Positions 8,051-17,686 of a stretch of DNA of 64,000 bases are shown here, piece after piece (the stretch's first letter is position 1; every line of letters begins with the position of its first letter). The DNA lies in the NCBI GenBank assembly GCA_008711135.1, contig VUAW01000004.1, forward strand, positions 1 to 64,000. The letters are read 5' to 3'. Both the position numbers and the translations under genes were made by a program. Under the pieces are notes generated by a model, which saw only the letters and a program-made list of their open reading frames with translations, was not told the origin of the DNA and searched no databases. The stretch comes from Rhodobacteraceae bacterium LNNU 3342. Lineage in GTDB: Bacteria; Pseudomonadota; Alphaproteobacteria; Rhodobacterales; Rhodobacteraceae.

Positions 8051-8070
8051 AGCCGCCGGTTACGGCAGCT
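8051..8070 (-). terminator. hairpin after phoB
   Basis: Downstream of phoB on the minus strand, AGCTGCCG and CGGCGGCT can pair (eight base pairs, one G-U) around a TAAC loop. No T run follows, so this would be a rho-assisted end or mRNA-protecting hairpin for the long Pho operon. Confidence 0.35.
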
Positions 8071-8104
8071 GCCCATGTTATAGCAAGCTCCTTGAACTGC
8101 CGCT

Positions 8105-8797
8105 TCAGCCCAACGCGTAGCCCGCGCCCCGGACTGTACGGATCGGATCTTCGCCACCTTCCTGCATCAGCGCCTTGCGCAGCCGCCCGATATGAACGTC
8201 AACCGTCCGCGTATCAACGTAGATGTCGCGGCCCCAGACCCGATCGAGCAGTTGTTCGCGGCTCCAGACCCGGCCAGGCTTTTCCATGAAGGTCGACAGC
8301 AGCCGGAACTCGGTCGGCCCCAGCTTCAGGATCTTGCCGTCGCGGTGCACCTTGTGGGTTTCGCTGTCCAGCGTGATATCCTCGAACTGGAGCACCTGGC
8401 CTGCGGATGCCGGCCGTGCGCGGCGCAAGTTCGCCCGGAGCCGCGCCATCAGTTCCGTCATCGAATACGGTTTGATAACATAATCATCAGCGCCGGTTTC
8501 CAGTCCGCGCACACGGTCTTCCTCTTCGGTGCGGGCGGAAACCATGATGATCGGAATGTTGCGCGTCGCCATGCGCGACTTGATCTGGCGGCAGACCTCG
8601 ATCCCCGACAGCCGCGGCAGCATCCAGTCCAGCAGGATGATGTCGGGGCCCTGTTCAGTGACGGCAAGCAGCGCCTCTTCGCCATCGGCGGCGCAGATCG
8701 CGCGGAAGCCTTCGGCTTCCAGGTTGTAGGTCAGGATCGCGCGCTGCGCCGGCTCGTCGTCAACGACAAGCACCATGGGAATTTCTGTGGGTGACAT
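8105..8797 (-). CDS. phoB: phosphate regulon response regulator PhoB
   Basis: An OmpR/PhoB-type response regulator of 230 residues. The receiver domain has the acidic pair VVDDE (13-14), phospho-acceptor D57 in ILLDWMLP and the KPY lysine; the C-terminal winged helix (about 130-228) contains LGPTEFRLLSTFMEKPGRVW and the TVDVHIGRLRKAL recognition helix. Phosphorylated by PhoR under phosphate starvation, it should bind Pho boxes such as the one before pstS. A GGAGGGC site precedes the ATG, which overlaps the end of phoU. It is the last gene of the Pho operon. Confidence 0.97.
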   Translation of the reverse strand: MSPTEIPMVLVVDDEPAQRAILTYNLEAEGFRAICAADGEEALLAVTEQGPDIILLDWMLPRLSGIEVCRQIKSRMATRNIPIIMVSARTEEEDRVRGLETGADDYVIKPYSMTELMARLRANLRRARPASAGQVLQFEDITLDSETHKVHRDGKILKLGPTEFRLLSTFMEKPGRVWSREQLLDRVWGRDIYVDTRTVDVHIGRLRKALMQEGGEDPIRTVRGAGYALG

Positions 8798-9516
8798 CAG
8801 TTGCCCTCCGGTGCCTGGATGAACGAGGTCCTGTCGCCCTTGGGACGCAGGTCGCTGGGCATCTGCCCGGTGACGAGGTAGATCACCTGTTCGGCGATCG
8901 AGGTGATGTGGTCGCCCATCCGCTCGATGTTCTTGGCGATGAAGTGCAGGTGCATGCAGGCAGTGATGTTGCGCGGGTCTTCCATCATGTGGGTCAGGAA
9001 TTCGCGGAACAGAGCGTTGTACATCTGGTCCACTTCCTGGTCCCGGTCGCGCACGTCGGTGGCCAGTTCGGCATCGCGGTGGATATAGGCGTCCAGCGCG
9101 TCCTTGAGCATCAGTTCCACTGCCTTGGCCATCCGGCGGATGCTGCCAGCGGCACCAGCGACCTGCGGCATCTGCGCCAGCGCGGTGCTGCGTTTGCCCA
9201 TGTTCTTGGCATAGTCACCGATACGTTCAAGGTTGCCTGCGATCTTGAGCACCGTCAGAACCGTGCGCAGGTCGGTCGTATTGGGCTGCCGCAGGGCGAT
9301 GATCCGGGCAACCTCCTCGTTCACCTGCTGTTCGACGGCGTCGATGGCACTGTCGTTGGCGCGAACCATCGCGGCCAGTTCATCGTCACGGGTTTCCAGC
9401 GCCTGGCCCGCGTCCAGGATGGCGGTTTCCACCATCCCGCCCATTTTCATGATCATGGCCTGCACCGCTTCCAAGTCACGGTCGAAGGCGGTGAAGATGT
9501 GTCTGTCCGGTGCCAT
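8797..9516 (-). CDS. phoU: phosphate signalling complex protein PhoU
   Basis: PhoU links the PstSCAB transporter to PhoR and keeps the regulon off when phosphate is plentiful. The 239-residue all-helical protein shows the two repeated three-helix units, each with the E/D-rich metal-binding motif (ERIGDYAKNMGKR near residues 97-109 and ERMGDHITSIAEQ near 200-212). An AAGGACG ribosome binding site precedes the ATG. Its position between pstB and phoB is the standard order, with nine bases to pstB and a stop/start overlap with phoB. Confidence 0.97.
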   Translation of the reverse strand: MAPDRHIFTAFDRDLEAVQAMIMKMGGMVETAILDAGQALETRDDELAAMVRANDSAIDAVEQQVNEEVARIIALRQPNTTDLRTVLTVLKIAGNLERIGDYAKNMGKRSTALAQMPQVAGAAGSIRRMAKAVELMLKDALDAYIHRDAELATDVRDRDQEVDQMYNALFREFLTHMMEDPRNITACMHLHFIAKNIERMGDHITSIAEQVIYLVTGQMPSDLRPKGDRTSFIQAPEGN

Positions 9517-9525
9517 GGGGCGTCC

Positions 9526-10323
9526 TTATCCGATCCGGCCCGAGATATAGCTCTCGGTCCGGGGATCCTGAGGGTTGGTGAAGATCTGGCCGGTCTCGCC
9601 ATATTCGACAAGGTTTCCGAGGTGGAAGAACGCCGTGCGCTGGCTGACGCGGGCAGCCTGCTGCATCGAGTGCGTCACGATCACCACGGAGAACTGGCTG
9701 CGAAGCTCGTCTATCAGTTCCTCTACCTGCGCAGTTGCAATGGGATCAAGCGCCGAACAGGGTTCATCCATCAGCAGCACTTCGGGCTGGGTTGCCACTG
9801 CGCGGGCGATGCACAGACGCTGCTGCTGTCCCCCTGAAAGCCCGGTGCCGGGCGCATGCAGGCGGTCCTTCACCTCGTTCCAGATGGCGGCACGGCGGAG
9901 GCTGCTTTCCACGATCTCGTCCAAGTCGGCCTTGCTTCTGCTCAGGCCATGGATGCGCGGCCCGTAAGCCACGTTGTCATAGATCGATTTCGGGAACGGG
10001 TTCGGCTTCTGGAACACCATGCCGACACGGGCCCGCAGTTGTACCGGGTCGATCTGCGGGTCATAGATGTCCTGTCCGTCCAATGTGATCGAGCCGTGCA
10101 CGCGCGCAGCGTCGATCGTGTCGTTCATCCGGTTCAGGCAGCGCAGGAAGGTCGACTTGCCACAGCCTGACGGGCCGATGAAGGCGGTGACCATCCGGTC
10201 CTTGATGTCGATGTTCACGTCCCTGATGGCGTGGGTGGTGCCATAGAAAACCTGAACGTCCTTGGCCGCGATCTTGATCTCTCTGTCGTCCACCTGTCTC
10301 TCCACAAGTCTCATGTCGTTCAT
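9526..10323 (-). CDS. pstB: phosphate ABC transporter ATP-binding protein
   Basis: PstB powers high-affinity phosphate import. The 265-residue ATPase shows Walker [20 protein letters not shown], the ABC signature [14 protein letters not shown], Walker [14 protein letters not shown] and the switch histidine in [10 protein letters not shown], plus the PstB-specific spacing around [19 protein letters not shown]. The ATG at 10323 with an AAGGAGGT site is used; an upstream in-frame start would overlap pstA. Fits between pstA and phoU. Confidence 0.97.
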   Translation of the reverse strand: MNDMRLVERQVDDREIKIAAKDVQVFYGTTHAIRDVNIDIKDRMVTAFIGPSGCGKSTFLRCLNRMNDTIDAARVHGSITLDGQDIYDPQIDPVQLRARVGMVFQKPNPFPKSIYDNVAYGPRIHGLSRSKADLDEIVESSLRRAAIWNEVKDRLHAPGTGLSGGQQQRLCIARAVATQPEVLLMDEPCSALDPIATAQVEELIDELRSQFSVVIVTHSMQQAARVSQRTAFFHLGNLVEYGETGQIFTNPQDPRTESYISGRIG

Positions 10324-10333
10324 CGCGACCTCC

Positions 10334-11677
10334 TTACCAGCGACGCTCGAACCGGCGGCGCAGGATGACCGCAAGCGCGTTGAGCGTGATCAGTACCACC
10401 AGAAGCGCGATGATGGCCCCCGATGCGCGTTCCACGAAAGCCGGATCCGAACGCTGCGTCCAGTTGTAAACCTGAACCGGCAGCGCCGAAGCCGGATCGA
10501 ACAGGCCACCGGGCGGTGCCGACGGATAACCGCGCACAAAAGCCACCATCCCGATCAGCAGCAGCGGCGCGGTTTCCCCCAACGCTTGGGCGATGCCGAT
10601 GATCGTCCCGGTCAGGATGCCGGGAGCGGCCAGTGGCAGCACGTGGTGGAACACGGCCTGCATGCGCGAGGCCCCTACCCCCAGTGCCGCGTCGCGGATC
10701 GACGGCGGCACGGCGCGCAGGCTCGCCCGTGTGGCGATGATGATGGTCGGCAGCGTCATCAGCGTCAGGACCAAGCCACCGACGATCGGCGCCGATTGCG
10801 GCAACCCGGCAAAGTTGATGAAGATCGCAAGCCCCAGGATACCAAAGACGATCGACGGCACCGCAGCGAGGTTCGAGATGTTCACCTCGATGATGTCGGT
10901 CCAGCGGCTGCGAGGCGCAAATTCCTCAAGGTATATCGAGGCCGCAACGCCGATGGGCAGCGCCAGCACCAGAACGATCAGCATCATGTAGAGCGAGCCG
11001 AGAATGGCTACGCCAAGGCCTGCTGCCTCGGGCCGCTGGTCGGATGCGTCAGGCTGGGTGATGAAGCCCGGATTGAAGCGGAGAGAAAGAATCCCCTCCT
11101 CTTGCAGAACATCCGCGATCTGAAGCTGCTCCGGCGTGACGTTGCTGTCCCGCTGGGCGCTTTCCATCGTCACGCGGCCTTTCAGGTAGCCGTCGATCCG
11201 CCCGCCAGCGAGGAAGTTGAACTCGACCGTCTGGTCCAGCACCTCCGGATTGTTCAGTACGTAGTTGCGTAACTGCGCAGGCGCCTCTCGCGAAATCAGT
11301 CCGGCAGCGTCTTCGGGGGTCGCGCCTTCGATCACCACTCCCCGGTCCGCCAGCGTACGTTCAACAGCTTCGGCGATCAGCGGGCCATAGCCGAAGGTCG
11401 ATACCTTCTGCATGCTTTCCCGCGTCCCCGTCCCGTCCGGGTCAAGCCGGTCGGCTGGAAGCGCAACCTCCAGCGTTACGAAGGCCTGCCGGTAGGCGCC
11501 GATGCCATTCGTCAGCACGGTCGCAAGAAGCGTCACAAGCGCTGCCACGCCGATAAGGCAAGCAATCAGCCCGTAGGCGCGGAAACGGGACTCGGCGGCC
11601 CTGCGGCGGCGAACGCGGGCGTCCATCGCCATCGCGTTGTCCGACCGGGGAACACGGCCTGCGGTTTCGTCGGTCAT
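10334..11677 (-). CDS. pstA: phosphate ABC transporter permease PstA (long form)
   Basis: An inner-membrane permease of 447 residues, longer than the roughly 300 of E. coli PstA because of an N-terminal extension after the first membrane helix (about residues 60-215) resembling the DUF3333 region. The C-terminal half has five to six membrane segments and the permease EAA-type loop ([26 protein letters not shown]). It starts four bases inside the end of pstC, so translation is coupled. It pairs with PstC to form the phosphate channel. Confidence 0.93.
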   Translation of the reverse strand: MTDETAGRVPRSDNAMAMDARVRRRRAAESRFRAYGLIACLIGVAALVTLLATVLTNGIGAYRQAFVTLEVALPADRLDPDGTGTRESMQKVSTFGYGPLIAEAVERTLADRGVVIEGATPEDAAGLISREAPAQLRNYVLNNPEVLDQTVEFNFLAGGRIDGYLKGRVTMESAQRDSNVTPEQLQIADVLQEEGILSLRFNPGFITQPDASDQRPEAAGLGVAILGSLYMMLIVLVLALPIGVAASIYLEEFAPRSRWTDIIEVNISNLAAVPSIVFGILGLAIFINFAGLPQSAPIVGGLVLTLMTLPTIIIATRASLRAVPPSIRDAALGVGASRMQAVFHHVLPLAAPGILTGTIIGIAQALGETAPLLLIGMVAFVRGYPSAPPGGLFDPASALPVQVYNWTQRSDPAFVERASGAIIALLVVLITLNALAVILRRRFERRW

Positions 11678-13134
11678 TCGTATTGCTCCCGGTACTTACG
11701 GACGATGTAGAGCGCGAGGATGTTGAGGACGAGCGTGATCACGAAAAGCGTCAGCCCCAGCGCGAATGCCACCCGTGTTTCGGGTGAGGCGAAGTCGGTA
11801 TCGCCTGTCAATTGGCCGACGATCTTGACTGTGATCGTGGTCATCGCCTCGAACGGGTTCAGGTCAAGCTTGGCCGCGGCCCCTGCCCCAAGCACCACGA
11901 TCATGGTCTCGCCGATGGCGCGTGATGCGGCCAGCAGCACTGCCCCCGCAATCCCCGGCAGCGCAGCCGGAATGATCACCTGGCGGATGGTTTCGGACTT
12001 CGTGGCGCCCAGTCCCAGCGAGCCGTCGCGCAGAGATTGCGGCACCGCGTTGATGATGTCGTCCGACAGCGAGGAGACAAACGGGATCAGCATGATGCCC
12101 ATCACGATGCCTGCCGTCATGACCGAGCTGCTGCTTTCCCCCAGGCCCAGTGGCCGGGCAAAGACGTCGCGCAGCAGCGGCCCCACGGTGATTAGCGCGA
12201 ACAGCCCGTAGACGATGGTGGGAATACCCGCGAGGATCTCGATCAGCGGCTTGGCAACGGCGCGGAACCGGCGCCCGGCGTATTCGGCCATGTAGATCGC
12301 GGCGAACAGGCCGATAGGAACCGCAACCAGCAGCGCAATGAAGCTGACGTAAAGCGTCCCCCACAGAAGCGGCAGCATGCCAAGCTGGCTGTTGCCGCGG
12401 AAAGCAGGCGACCAGGTCACGCCGAACAGGAAGTCGTGCCAGGTATACTGGCCAAAGAAACGCATGGTCTCGAACAGCAGCGACATGACGATTCCTGCCG
12501 TCGTCAGGATCGCGATGGTCGAGGCAAGGATCAGGATGGCCATGACCGCGCGTTCCACCACGTTGCGCGCCCGGAAATTGACAGTCGTGCGGCGCAGTGA
12601 CCAGCCGAACCCAAGCGCGGCCAGCCCCAGCGTGACCGCTGCCATCATCATGTTGCCCGTGGCCGCGATGGCGCGATACTGCTGGGCAGTTGCCAGAACC
12701 TCGGGCGATGCAGTGCCACCCGCGGCGACACCCGCGTCCGTCAGCGCCGTCCGCAGATCCTCGGCGGGGATGTCGCGGCGATCGATGATCGTGGGGTTCA
12801 ACTGCCCCTGATCGACGGCGGTGTTGATGGCCCCCGCCAAGCGGCGCACGTCGCTCATCACCAGGCCGCGGCTCGAATTGGCCGGGATCGCGCTGTCAGG
12901 AATGGTGCCGCTCACGCTTTGCTGGATGACGATCGGCTGCACGAGCAACCAGACCATCAGCACCAGCAGCGCCGGGACGGCCGTGAAAATCAGGACATTG
13001 AAGCCGTGGTATGACGGCAGCGAATGAAGCGCGCGAACATCCCCGTTCGAGGATCTGATCGCGCTGCTCCGCCCCACGAAGAAGCCGACGAGCGCAAGGA
13101 GAAGGATTATCAGGACAATCCAGAGTACGGGCAT
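11674..13134 (-). CDS. pstC: phosphate ABC transporter permease PstC (long form)
   Basis: A 486-residue membrane permease. Two N-terminal membrane helices and a periplasmic segment (about residues 75-150) precede the conserved transporter core, which carries the loop GSLGLGATKSETIRQVIIPAALPGI and RAIGETMIVVL, both typical of PstC. The N-terminal extension matches the long alphaproteobacterial form. It follows pstS by 63 bases and overlaps pstA by four. Confidence 0.94.
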   Translation of the reverse strand: MPVLWIVLIILLLALVGFFVGRSSAIRSSNGDVRALHSLPSYHGFNVLIFTAVPALLVLMVWLLVQPIVIQQSVSGTIPDSAIPANSSRGLVMSDVRRLAGAINTAVDQGQLNPTIIDRRDIPAEDLRTALTDAGVAAGGTASPEVLATAQQYRAIAATGNMMMAAVTLGLAALGFGWSLRRTTVNFRARNVVERAVMAILILASTIAILTTAGIVMSLLFETMRFFGQYTWHDFLFGVTWSPAFRGNSQLGMLPLLWGTLYVSFIALLVAVPIGLFAAIYMAEYAGRRFRAVAKPLIEILAGIPTIVYGLFALITVGPLLRDVFARPLGLGESSSSVMTAGIVMGIMLIPFVSSLSDDIINAVPQSLRDGSLGLGATKSETIRQVIIPAALPGIAGAVLLAASRAIGETMIVVLGAGAAAKLDLNPFEAMTTITVKIVGQLTGDTDFASPETRVAFALGLTLFVITLVLNILALYIVRKYREQYE

Positions 13135-13197
13135 GAAGTGGCTTCTTCCGGTTGGTGACGGAAATTGGCGGGACGGTCCTCCGTCCCGCCAGAGTGA

Positions 13198-14208
13198 TTA
13201 CATCGTTTCTTCAGCGGCAACGGCGGCCTGCGTGGCGGCCAGTTCCGGATCGGAAACCAGGCCGTACTGGGCCAGCGGGCCGTTCGGGCCAGCGATTTCG
13301 TCCGAAACGAAGAACTCGGTAAACTCCTTGAGGCCCGGGATCACGCCGATGTGCGCCTTCTTGACGTAGAAGAACAGCGGACGCGACACCGGATATTCAC
13401 CCGAGGCGATGGTTTCAACTGAAGGGGTCACGCCGGACATGGTCGCGACCTGCAGGCTGTTGGTGTTGTTCTCATAGAACGACAGGCCGAACACGCCGAT
13501 CCCGTCGGGGTTGGAGCCGATGCGCGACAGGGTTTCGGTGTAGTCGCCGTCGATGTCGACTGAGATGCCATCGGTGCGCAGCGCCGTGCAGCCACCTTCA
13601 ACGCCAGCGGCTTCGAACGCTGCCTCGGCCCCGGTTTCTTCGCAACCGGCGTGCAGCACGCGCTCTTCGAACACTTCACGGGTGCCGTGGCGGGTGCCGG
13701 GGATGTACGCCGCGATCGGCTGGTCCGGCAGGTCCGGGTTCACCTGGTTCCAGTTGTTGTAGGGGTTTGCGACCAGTTCGCCGTCGACGACAACCTGCGC
13801 GGCCAGCGCGTTGTACCAGTCGGACGGGGTGAAAGCGAATTCCGGGCCATCTACGGCCGAGGCGAAGACGATCCCGTCATAGCCAATGCGGACTTCGATG
13901 ATGTCGGTCACGCCATTCGCCTGGCACTCGGCCAATTCGCTTTCGCGGATCGGACGCGAGGCGTTGGCGATGTCGACGGTGTTCTCGCCCACGCCCTCGC
14001 AGAAACGCCGCAGCCCGGTGCCCGTGCCGCCGCTCTCTACGACCGGGGTCGGAAAGTCGAAGTTCTCGCCAAAGGCTTCGGCCACAATCGTCGAATAGGG
14101 CAGAACGGTCGAAGAACCGGCAACCTGAACCTGGTCACGCGCTGCGGCGGCCGAGGCCGAAACAGCGGCGATCGCGACTGCCGAGGCGGTCACTTTGAGC
14201 ATGGACAT
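13198..14208 (-). CDS. pstS: phosphate-binding periplasmic protein
   Basis: A 336-residue periplasmic solute-binding protein with a cleavable signal peptide (MSMLKVTASAVAIAAVSASA, then AAA). The phosphate-binding loops VAGSSTVLPYS and VESGGTGTGLRRFCEG, plus IANASRPI, are plain to see. It delivers phosphate to PstCA and takes part in signalling to PhoU/PhoR. The ATG at 14208 has a CAGGAG site. Upstream is a Pho box, so this is the main inducible promoter of the operon. Cysteines near residues 188 and 203 may form a disulfide. Confidence 0.96.
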   Translation of the reverse strand: MSMLKVTASAVAIAAVSASAAAARDQVQVAGSSTVLPYSTIVAEAFGENFDFPTPVVESGGTGTGLRRFCEGVGENTVDIANASRPIRESELAECQANGVTDIIEVRIGYDGIVFASAVDGPEFAFTPSDWYNALAAQVVVDGELVANPYNNWNQVNPDLPDQPIAAYIPGTRHGTREVFEERVLHAGCEETGAEAAFEAAGVEGGCTALRTDGISVDIDGDYTETLSRIGSNPDGIGVFGLSFYENNTNSLQVATMSGVTPSVETIASGEYPVSRPLFFYVKKAHIGVIPGLKEFTEFFVSDEIAGPNGPLAQYGLVSDPELAATQAAVAAEETM

Positions 14209-14281
14209 GGAAATCTCCTGGTTTGTTACAGGGCCGCCCATCGGACGACCTTGCGCGCTGGTCTAGCGGGGGATTGCGGCC

Positions 14282-14315
14282 ATAATGTGAAGAAAACGTA
14301 ACAGCATTATGACAA
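14282..14315 (-). promoter_or_regulatory. Pho box and promoter of pstS
   Basis: On the minus strand TTGTCATAATGCTGTTAC (14298-14315) is two seven-base half-sites, TTGTCAT and CTGTTAC, separated by four bases, close to the PhoB consensus of CTGTCAT repeats spaced 11 bases apart. A CATTAT -10 (14282-14287) lies ten bases downstream, the spacing expected for a PhoB-activated promoter lacking a -35. A weak third repeat follows the second. Confidence 0.85.
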
Positions 14316-14356
14316 ACGACAACGTGCCGAGCTTTTTCCTGCGCGAAACTCTGCCA

Positions 14357-15403
14357 TTAACTGGTCGGCAGACTCACGCTGAAGCGGCTGCCCACGCCAC
14401 GCTCGCTCTCGATCCGGAACCGGCCGCGGTGGCGGTTCACGATATGCTTGACGATAGCGAGCCCAAGGCCCGTGCCGCCCCGTTCCCGGGACCGATGGTC
14501 GTCGACCCGGTAAAACCGTTCAGTCAGGCGCGGGATGTGGATCGGATCGATCCCGGTGCCCCTGTCTATGACGTCGATGCGGATTGCTGGCCCCCGCAGA
14601 GATATGTCGCGCGCCTCATGCGTCACGGCGACGGTGACCTTTTCGCCGGCGCTGCCGTATTTGATCGCGTTCTCGATCAGGTTGTGCATCACCTGGGTGA
14701 TCTGGTCGGGATCGGCCTTGATCTGGATCGGGTCGTCGCTGCCGCGGTATTCCAACGTCACGCCCTGCTCTGCCGCAATCGGGCGCAGCGCCGCGATGGA
14801 CGCCTTGACCAAGCCGGTGATGTCGATGGTTTCCGTGGGCCGCACGCGTTCGGCAGCCTCCACCCGGCTGAGCGACAGGAGGTCCGCCACCAGCCGGTTC
14901 ATCCGCGTAGCCTCGCGCTCCATGATGTCGAGGAACCGTTCGCGGGCAACAGGATCGTCCTTGGCGGCGCCCTTAAGCGTCTCGATGAAGCCCAGAACCG
15001 CCGTCAGCGGGGTGCGCAGTTCATGGCTGACGTTGGCCACGAAGTCACGCCGCATCCGGCCCGCAGTTTCTACGTCGGTGATGTCCTCGAAGCTCACCAG
15101 AACGCCCTGCCCCGCGCCGCTGTCGATTGGCGATGCCTGAACCCGGTACATCGTCTCTCGTGACGGGCCGGTCACGACATAGCGCGCCTGCCCCGTCTGA
15201 CGGTGGCGCAACGTGCCCTCGATACAGTCCAGAAGGCCCGGCTGGCGCAGTACGATGATGTAATGGCGCCCCTCGATCCCGGTTCCGAACAGCGCTTCGG
15301 CCTGCGGGTTTGCGGCCGCGATTCGCGCATCCTCACCGACCAGGACCAGCGGCAGGGGCACCCTCGCCAGGATCGTGCGCACCAGTCCCGAGTTCATGTT
15401 CAT
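14357..15403 (-). CDS. phoR: phosphate regulon sensor histidine kinase, soluble form
   Basis: A 348-residue histidine kinase: a PAS-like domain (about 8-110), a HisKA domain with the phospho-accepting His127 in FVANVSHELRTPL, and a HATPase domain with N box NLIENAIKYG and G boxes DRGTGI and GGTGLGLAIVKH. Unlike E. coli PhoR there is no membrane helix at the N-terminus, so it appears cytosolic and must meet PhoU or the PstB complex there. The start is ATG 15403 or ATG 15397; the AAGGG sits better for the second. It leads the Pho block 148 bases before pstS. Confidence 0.9.
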   Translation of the reverse strand: MNMNSGLVRTILARVPLPLVLVGEDARIAAANPQAEALFGTGIEGRHYIIVLRQPGLLDCIEGTLRHRQTGQARYVVTGPSRETMYRVQASPIDSGAGQGVLVSFEDITDVETAGRMRRDFVANVSHELRTPLTAVLGFIETLKGAAKDDPVARERFLDIMEREATRMNRLVADLLSLSRVEAAERVRPTETIDITGLVKASIAALRPIAAEQGVTLEYRGSDDPIQIKADPDQITQVMHNLIENAIKYGSAGEKVTVAVTHEARDISLRGPAIRIDVIDRGTGIDPIHIPRLTERFYRVDDHRSRERGGTGLGLAIVKHIVNRHRGRFRIESERGVGSRFSVSLPTS

Positions 15404-15547
15404 CCCTTGCCGATCGCTTCGTGGCGACACTGCTTCAGCTTCCGGACAATGTAAACCGGTTCCGACATTGGGGCTTGATCCGTTAACAGATTATGTTATG
15501 GCCGGACCGTTAGTTAATGCTTTGGTCGTCAGTTTCCCAGTAACCTC

Positions 15548-15973
15548 GTGACAACAATAGAAGGCTGGCGTTTGGCGCCTGTGGAAATTGTGCTGCAAGC
15601 AGAGATTTTGCGTCCCCTGCATCGGGCGCCCCTTCCGGCCGAGCCGGAGTCGACGACCGTTCTGACACTGGACACCTTCTCCCGTCTTCCGGAAGAGGCC
15701 CGGATCGGCGCGGAAACGACCGTCATCGCGACTTCTTTCCGGATGCTCAGTGCGCAGATGCTGGATCGGCTGTGCCCGGACTGCATCGTGGCGCCGCTGT
15801 TCGGCCGGGACTATGACGCCCACGACCTGGCAGAGATGCTGGGCGCCTGGGGCTATCGCGGGCGCCTTGTTGTTCAGGCCCCTGTCGTGCCGCGGCCTTC
15901 CGTGATCGTCTCTGATCTTCATCGCGCCAGCCGCGGGCTGGACGTTGCCGTCAATATGGTTGCCCGGGCCTGA
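15548..15973 (+). CDS. uncharacterised protein, degenerate receiver-like C-terminal half
   Basis: I do not recognise this 141-residue protein. It diverges from phoR. The GTG start has no obvious ribosome binding site. From about residue 57 the alternation of hydrophobic strands and helices (TTVIATSFRML, then PDCIVAPLFGRDYDAHDLAEM, then GYRGRLVVQAP) resembles a response-regulator receiver, but the phospho-acceptor Asp position reads Pro or Leu. No signal peptide or membrane helix. Its stop abuts the stop of the opposing PLP enzyme gene. It may be a pseudo-receiver, or unrelated; function unknown. Confidence 0.6.
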   Translation: MTTIEGWRLAPVEIVLQAEILRPLHRAPLPAEPESTTVLTLDTFSRLPEEARIGAETTVIATSFRMLSAQMLDRLCPDCIVAPLFGRDYDAHDLAEMLGAWGYRGRLVVQAPVVPRPSVIVSDLHRASRGLDVAVNMVARA

Positions 15974-17149
15974 TCAGGCCCGCGATGCCGCCTCGACTGC
16001 CGCGGTGAGTTCCTCGATCAGGATCTCGATCTCCTCCACCCCGACAGAGAGGCGGAAGAACCCTTCCGTGATCCCAAGGGCCGCCCGCCCCTCGGGCGTC
16101 AGCCCACGGTGCGAGGAAGAGGCGGCATGTGACAGCGTTGTGCCGATGTCCCCCAGCGTCGGCGCAAAGGCGATGTTCGGCGCCGCAGCGGTCAGCGCAT
16201 TGGCCGCGGCCCGCCCGCCGTGCAGTTCAAATGACAGCATACTGCCACCCCGCCGACCCAGTAACGCCAGCGCCCGCGCCTGATCCGGATGGTCGTCCCG
16301 CGTCGGGTAAAGCACGCGCTTCACGCCGGGCAGCGTCGCCAGATGGTCTGCCAGCCGCGCGGCGTTTTCTTCTGCCCGATCGTAGCGGAGGTTGAAGGAA
16401 TGCAGCCCCCGCTCTGCCAGCCAGCAGTCGAAGGGGCTGGGCGTAAAGCCGAAGGTGGTCGAAAGGTCATAGATCGCCTTGCGATGCCCCGGATCCCGCG
16501 CCGCCACATAGCCCAGCGTCACATCCGAATGGCCCGCGAGCAGCTTGGTCACCGAGTGGATCACGATGTCGGCGCCATGATCAAAAGGCCGGAAGCCGCG
16601 CGGCGTCGTGAAGGTGTTGTCCACCACCAGCAGCACACCGCGTTCGCGCGCCAGCCGGGCGATGCCCTCGATATCCGCGATCCGAAGTGTCGGGTTTGAA
16701 ACGACCTCGATGAGGATCATCCGGGTTTCGGGGCGTATCGCCGCCTCCATCGCCCCAACATCTGTTGGATCGGCGAACCCCGTCGCGATGCCGAACCGCG
16801 GCAGATCCTGCGTCAGAAGGCGGAGCGAGCGTCCATAAAGCTGGTCCCCGCCCAGCACGTGATCCCCCGCCTTCAGCAACCCCAGAATTGCAGCCGTCAC
16901 CGCCGCCATGCCCGACCCCAGGACGATCCCGCCCGTCGCGCCCTCCAACCGGTCGATCTTTTCGGCCAGAACCGTTGCGTTCGGGTGCCCTTCCCGCGCG
17001 TAGGTATAACCCTGAACGCGCCCTTCGTACTGCGCATCCAGCGCATCGGGCGTGTCAGAGGCATAGACCACCGAAGGTTGCAGCGGTGTCACCACCGGGC
17101 GGCTGGAGCTTTGCGGCCAAGGCGTGCGGCGTACGGGCGTGTCGGTCAT
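15974..17149 (-). CDS. trans-sulfuration family PLP enzyme (cystathionine beta-lyase-like)
   Basis: A 391-residue Cys/Met-metabolism PLP-dependent enzyme. The family marks are the tyrosine-containing YTYAREGHPNATVLAEKI, GSGMAAVTAAILGLL, the pyridine-ring aspartate in VVDNTFTTP and the Schiff-base lysine in HSVTKLLAGHSDVTLG. Members are cystathionine beta- or gamma-lyases, gamma-synthases or sulfhydrylases, and sequence inspection alone cannot choose; beta-lyase is the commonest annotation for this type. It is the last gene of a leftward run after yicC, gmk and the carbonic anhydrase homolog. Confidence 0.85.
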   Translation of the reverse strand: MTDTPVRRTPWPQSSSRPVVTPLQPSVVYASDTPDALDAQYEGRVQGYTYAREGHPNATVLAEKIDRLEGATGGIVLGSGMAAVTAAILGLLKAGDHVLGGDQLYGRSLRLLTQDLPRFGIATGFADPTDVGAMEAAIRPETRMILIEVVSNPTLRIADIEGIARLARERGVLLVVDNTFTTPRGFRPFDHGADIVIHSVTKLLAGHSDVTLGYVAARDPGHRKAIYDLSTTFGFTPSPFDCWLAERGLHSFNLRYDRAEENAARLADHLATLPGVKRVLYPTRDDHPDQARALALLGRRGGSMLSFELHGGRAAANALTAAAPNIAFAPTLGDIGTTLSHAASSSHRGLTPEGRAALGITEGFFRLSVGVEEIEILIEELTAAVEAASRA

Positions 17150-17161
17150 GAGATCAATCTT

Positions 17162-17686
17162 TCAGATTGGCCGCAGCCCGTCCCGGAAGCGACGCATGTT
17201 GGCGGCATAGCCCTCGGCACTTTTCAGCAGCCGCTCTATGGCCGCGTCGTCAAGCTGCCGGACAACCTTGCCGGGGGCACCCACGACAAGGCTTCCATCA
17301 GGAATTTCCTTGCCTTCCGTGATCAGGGCCCCGGCGCCGATCAGGCAGTTCCGCCCGATCCGGGCCCCGTTGAGCACCGTCGCGCCCATCCCAATCAGCG
17401 TCTGTTCGCCAATGGTGCAGCCGTGCAGCATCGCCTTGTGGCCAATCGTGCAATTCGCGCCAATGGTCAGGGGAAAGCCCCAGTCGGTATGCAATACTGA
17501 ATTCTCTTGGATGTTGGTCCCTGCGCCCACAATGATCGGCTCGTTGTCGCCCCGCAGCACCGCGCCGAACCAGACGGACGCACCCTCGCCCAGCGTGACC
17601 TTGCCCATCACATGGGCGCCGGGGGCAATCCAGTAGTCGCCGTTTTCGGGAAGTTGGGGAACATGCCCCTCCAGATCGTAGATCAT
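17162..17686 (-). CDS. gamma-class carbonic anhydrase family protein
   Basis: A 174-residue left-handed beta-helix protein built from hexapeptide repeats. The three metal-binding histidine positions are recognisable in NSVLHTD and in IGHKAMLHG, and the conserved [14 protein letters not shown] strand is present. Many such proteins (YrdA/PaaY type) bind zinc, but only some show carbonic anhydrase activity, so the catalytic claim is tentative. It overlaps the end of gmk by four bases and is followed 12 bases later by the PLP enzyme. Confidence 0.88.
   Translation of the reverse strand: MIYDLEGHVPQLPENGDYWIAPGAHVMGKVTLGEGASVWFGAVLRGDNEPIIVGAGTNIQENSVLHTDWGFPLTIGANCTIGHKAMLHGCTIGEQTLIGMGATVLNGARIGRNCLIGAGALITEGKEIPDGSLVVGAPGKVVRQLDDAAIERLLKSAEGYAANMRRFRDGLRPI

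Noticed and set aside
7932-8120. 62-codon frame between rpe and phoB on the plus strand
   Set aside because: No ribosome site, and it runs across the rpe promoter and the end of phoB.
15482-15500. Possible second Pho box upstream of phoR
   Set aside because: On the minus strand only the CTGTTAA half resembles the consensus; the other half (ATAACAT) does not.
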